This document shows, in pieces, positions 3,796 to 5,714 of a DNA stretch of 5,714 nt. The notes under the pieces are model-generated. The model was not told the DNA's origin and did no database searches. It was given only the letters and a program-made list of their open reading frames with translations. The stretch spans positions 1 through 5,714 of the forward strand of contig CALZAP010000109.1 of assembly GCA_945614335.1 (NCBI GenBank), given 5' to 3'. A program made the position numbers and the translations under genes. This DNA is from an uncultured Prevotella sp. GTDB lineage: Bacteria > Bacteroidota > Bacteroidia > Bacteroidales > Bacteroidaceae. Position 1 is the stretch's first letter; each line of letters opens with the position of its first letter.

Positions 3796-5714
3796 TTATT
3801 TTACAGTCAACTCCTTGACAAACGGCTTGTCGAAACCTTCTACATGGAAGAGGACCCGGGCAGAACCTTTTTGTGATGTAGACTGGACACGCACAAGCCC
3901 CTCGCCAAAATAAGTGTCGAGCTCCGTGGTACGCCATGATTCTGTGCGGCGCATGTCTCCCGTTTCCACTCCAAGCAGTCTTAGAGGACCTTCCACTTCC
4001 ACACGGAAGCGGCGGGGCTGCATCTGTTGTATGCGTCCCTCGCTGTCAACAAGCGTTAGACGGATGTGTGAAACGGTGTTCTTTGCCGTGGCGGAAGAAT
4101 AGTCGGGAGCTATGGTGTTAAGCACCTCATAATCAGCGTCGAGACGCACGTCAGCCACCGGGCCATGGTTGACAAGGGAATCGCGCATCACTTCCTTTCC
4201 ACCACGATAGCCCACGGCCAGCACCTTGCCCTGACGGGCGGGCAACTGTATGGTGATGCAATGGTCGGGGTAGTCGGCTGTGACGCGTGGTTTCAACGGC
4301 AACTGCGGATTGCTCCACATAGGGAAGAAGAACTGCACAGAGTCGCACGTGGTGTAGCAACGTATCTCCACGCAACGCGAGTCGGTGTAAGGCAAGTCCC
4401 ATGTGTCCGCCATCGGAGGATACTGCCAGTGGTCTGTGCCTATGGCCTGGTTAAAGCAGTTGTCGCGCACCAAGAGCTTCAGATAGTCTTTCTCCGGATT
4501 CCATGCCGGATGATAGTAAGCAGCCTGCGGACGCTCCTTCAGCGTCATGTCAAACGGACAGGAGCACCAGCCCTTTGCAGGCCACGGCGACGACTCTCCG
4601 AGATAATCCACGCCAGCCCACACGAAAGAACCGGCAATAAATGGATGGTCCTCCACGAAGTTCCATGGATTACGCTCCACCCAGTCGCGCACGAGGTTTT
4701 CCCTCAAACCGGAATAATACACGAAAGCCTCACTCACAAACATCTTTCTCTCAGGGAAACGCTCGTGGTCGGCCACCATACGCGGTTCGAGATAGTTGTA
4801 GCCCACGAGGTCTGCCACGTCGGCTATCTTGTCCTGAAATCCCTGCTGGCAGGCAAGCATCGTAGGACGTGTGGGGTCGAGAGCTTTCACTATTGCGTTA
4901 AGCTCACGGGCGCGGTTTACGCCTTCATCATCGGTCTTCCACGCCTCGCTCACCTCGTTGCCAATGCTCCACACTATCACCGAGGGATGGTTGCGGTCGC
5001 GCAACACCATATCACTTATGTCCTTATGTGCGTTGTCGTCGTAAAACGGCTCGTAATATCCTGACTTCCACTTGTCGAAAGCCTCATCGAGCACAAGCAG
5101 TCCAAGAGTGTCACAGATGGTAAGAAACTCTGGTGAAGGCGGGTTATGAGAACAGCGGATGGCGTTGCTGCCTATCTCTTTCATGGCTTTCAGACGGCGC
5201 AGCCACACCTCGTCGGGCACTCCCACTCCAAGGCTTCCTGCGTCTTGATGAAGACACATGCCTTTCAGTTTCATGTTCTTTCCGTTGAGCCAGAAGCCTG
5301 TGTTGGCATCGAAGCGGATGTCGCGAAAGCCGAAGGGAGTGACAACTTCGTCGGTCAGGCGGCCGCGCGAGTCTTTCACCTTTGTCACAAGGCGGTACAT
5401 CACAGGAGAGTCGCAGCTCCAAAGTCGTGGATTGTTCACCTTCATCTTGTCAGAAGTCGAGGAAGCCACCTGTTTGCCGTCAGGACCAAATACCACGTGG
5501 GCCACCTTTGCCCCTTTGTCGCCCTCTGTCTCTGTCTTCACCACAACAGTTCCGTCGGTCTTTGCCACCACATATATTCCGTTTGTCTTCACCCTCGTGG
5601 CAGCCGTTGCTTCTATCCATACATGGCGATAGATGCCCGAACCGGTGTACCATCTCGACTGCTCCTCCCGGTCTACATGCACCACGAGTCTGTTGTTTCC
5701 CTTCTTATTTATAT
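3796..5714 (-). CDS. Glycoside hydrolase family 2 protein, probable beta-galactosidase, N-terminus beyond window
   Basis: GH2 enzymes hydrolyse beta-galactosides, beta-glucuronides or beta-mannosides by a retaining mechanism; in Bacteroidetes they are usually exported. The 638 visible residues (residue 1 at 5712-5710) read through the right edge. A GTG at 5685 is not the true start, since RLVVHVDREEQSRWYTGSGIYRHVW is continuous sugar-binding-domain sequence across it. Order: end of the N-terminal sugar-binding domain (1-35), Ig-like domain (about 40-128), TIM barrel (about 129-418) with CSHNPPSPEF (187-196) and DRNHPSVIVWSIGNE (239-253), whose E253 (4956-4954) is the expected acid/base. E328 (4731-4729), in MFVSEAF, is the likely nucleophile. 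FVWAGVDYLGES follows (363-374), then a DUF4982-like domain (about 440-515) and a C-terminal GH2_C5-like domain (about 525-638). The barrel exit KGWCSCPFDMT is unusual. About 130-170 residues, including any signal peptide, are missing. Substrate is inferred. Confidence 0.93.
   Translation of the reverse strand, partial: INKKGNNRLVVHVDREEQSRWYTGSGIYRHVWIEATAATRVKTNGIYVVAKTDGTVVVKTETEGDKGAKVAHVVFGPDGKQVASSTSDKMKVNNPRLWSCDSPVMYRLVTKVKDSRGRLTDEVVTPFGFRDIRFDANTGFWLNGKNMKLKGMCLHQDAGSLGVGVPDEVWLRRLKAMKEIGSNAIRCSHNPPSPEFLTICDTLGLLVLDEAFDKWKSGYYEPFYDDNAHKDISDMVLRDRNHPSVIVWSIGNEVSEAWKTDDEGVNRARELNAIVKALDPTRPTMLACQQGFQDKIADVADLVGYNYLEPRMVADHERFPERKMFVSEAFVYYSGLRENLVRDWVERNPWNFVEDHPFIAGSFVWAGVDYLGESSPWPAKGWCSCPFDMTLKERPQAAYYHPAWNPEKDYLKLLVRDNCFNQAIGTDHWQYPPMADTWDLPYTDSRCVEIRCYTTCDSVQFFFPMWSNPQLPLKPRVTADYPDHCITIQLPARQGKVLAVGYRGGKEVMRDSLVNHGPVADVRLDADYEVLNTIAPDYSSATAKNTVSHIRLTLVDSEGRIQQMQPRRFRVEVEGPLRLLGVETGDMRRTESWRTTELDTYFGEGLVRVQSTSQKGSARVLFHVEGFDKPFVKELTVK

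Noticed and set aside
4165..5064. 299-codon plus-strand open frame inside the GH2 gene
   Set aside because: It lies wholly antisense to a clear GH2 catalytic barrel and shows no recognisable domain; long antisense frames are common opposite GC-rich coding DNA.
5683..5685. GTG at 5685 as the GH2 start
   Set aside because: The reading frame continues upstream to the window edge with sequence (INKKGNNRLV) typical of the GH2 sugar-binding domain, so the true start is outside the window.

Overview
The window looks like chromosomal DNA from a Bacteroidales bacterium, most likely Prevotella or a close relative. The grounds are the TAnnTTTG -7 promoter motifs, start codons preceded by A/T-rich sequence without Shine-Dalgarno motifs, a short-LID adenylate kinase next to hpt, and a GH2 enzyme with the C-terminal architecture common in gut Bacteroidetes. 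The genus is inferred from memory of these families and was not tested by search.

Layout. (1) 1-1236, minus: a bifunctional NAD(P)H-hydrate repair enzyme (Nnr/YjeF type), cut by the left edge and missing its C-terminus. (2) 1237-1324: an 88-bp divergent promoter region with -7 motifs facing both ways. (3) 1325-1858, plus: hpt, purine salvage. (4) 1859-2016: inverted-repeat element A, built from degenerate 7-bp units. (5) 2083-2661, plus: adk, adenylate kinase. (6) 2662-2823: inverted-repeat element B, of the same family as A. (7) 2823-3774, plus: decayed remains of a heavy-metal-type RND efflux operon. A piece of the CusA/CzcA-like permease is joined out of frame to a piece of the periplasmic adaptor, and both are truncated. 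(8) 3763-3793: a weak hairpin between converging genes. (9) 3796-5714, minus: a large glycoside hydrolase family 2 protein, probably a beta-galactosidase, whose N-terminus lies beyond the right edge.

How the genes relate. Hpt makes IMP/GMP from free bases and Adk interconverts adenine nucleotides, so the two form a nucleotide-metabolism pair that could share the hpt promoter. Nnr repairs damaged NAD(P)H and is transcribed divergently. The GH2 gene belongs to an unrelated carbohydrate locus continuing to the right. The segment from element B to the hairpin looks like a rearrangement scar between the housekeeping block and the carbohydrate locus.

I see no defence system, CRISPR array, tRNA, rRNA or intact transposase. 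The strongest unusual signals are the pair of heptad-repeat hairpin elements and the multiply truncated efflux remnant that begins exactly where element B ends.
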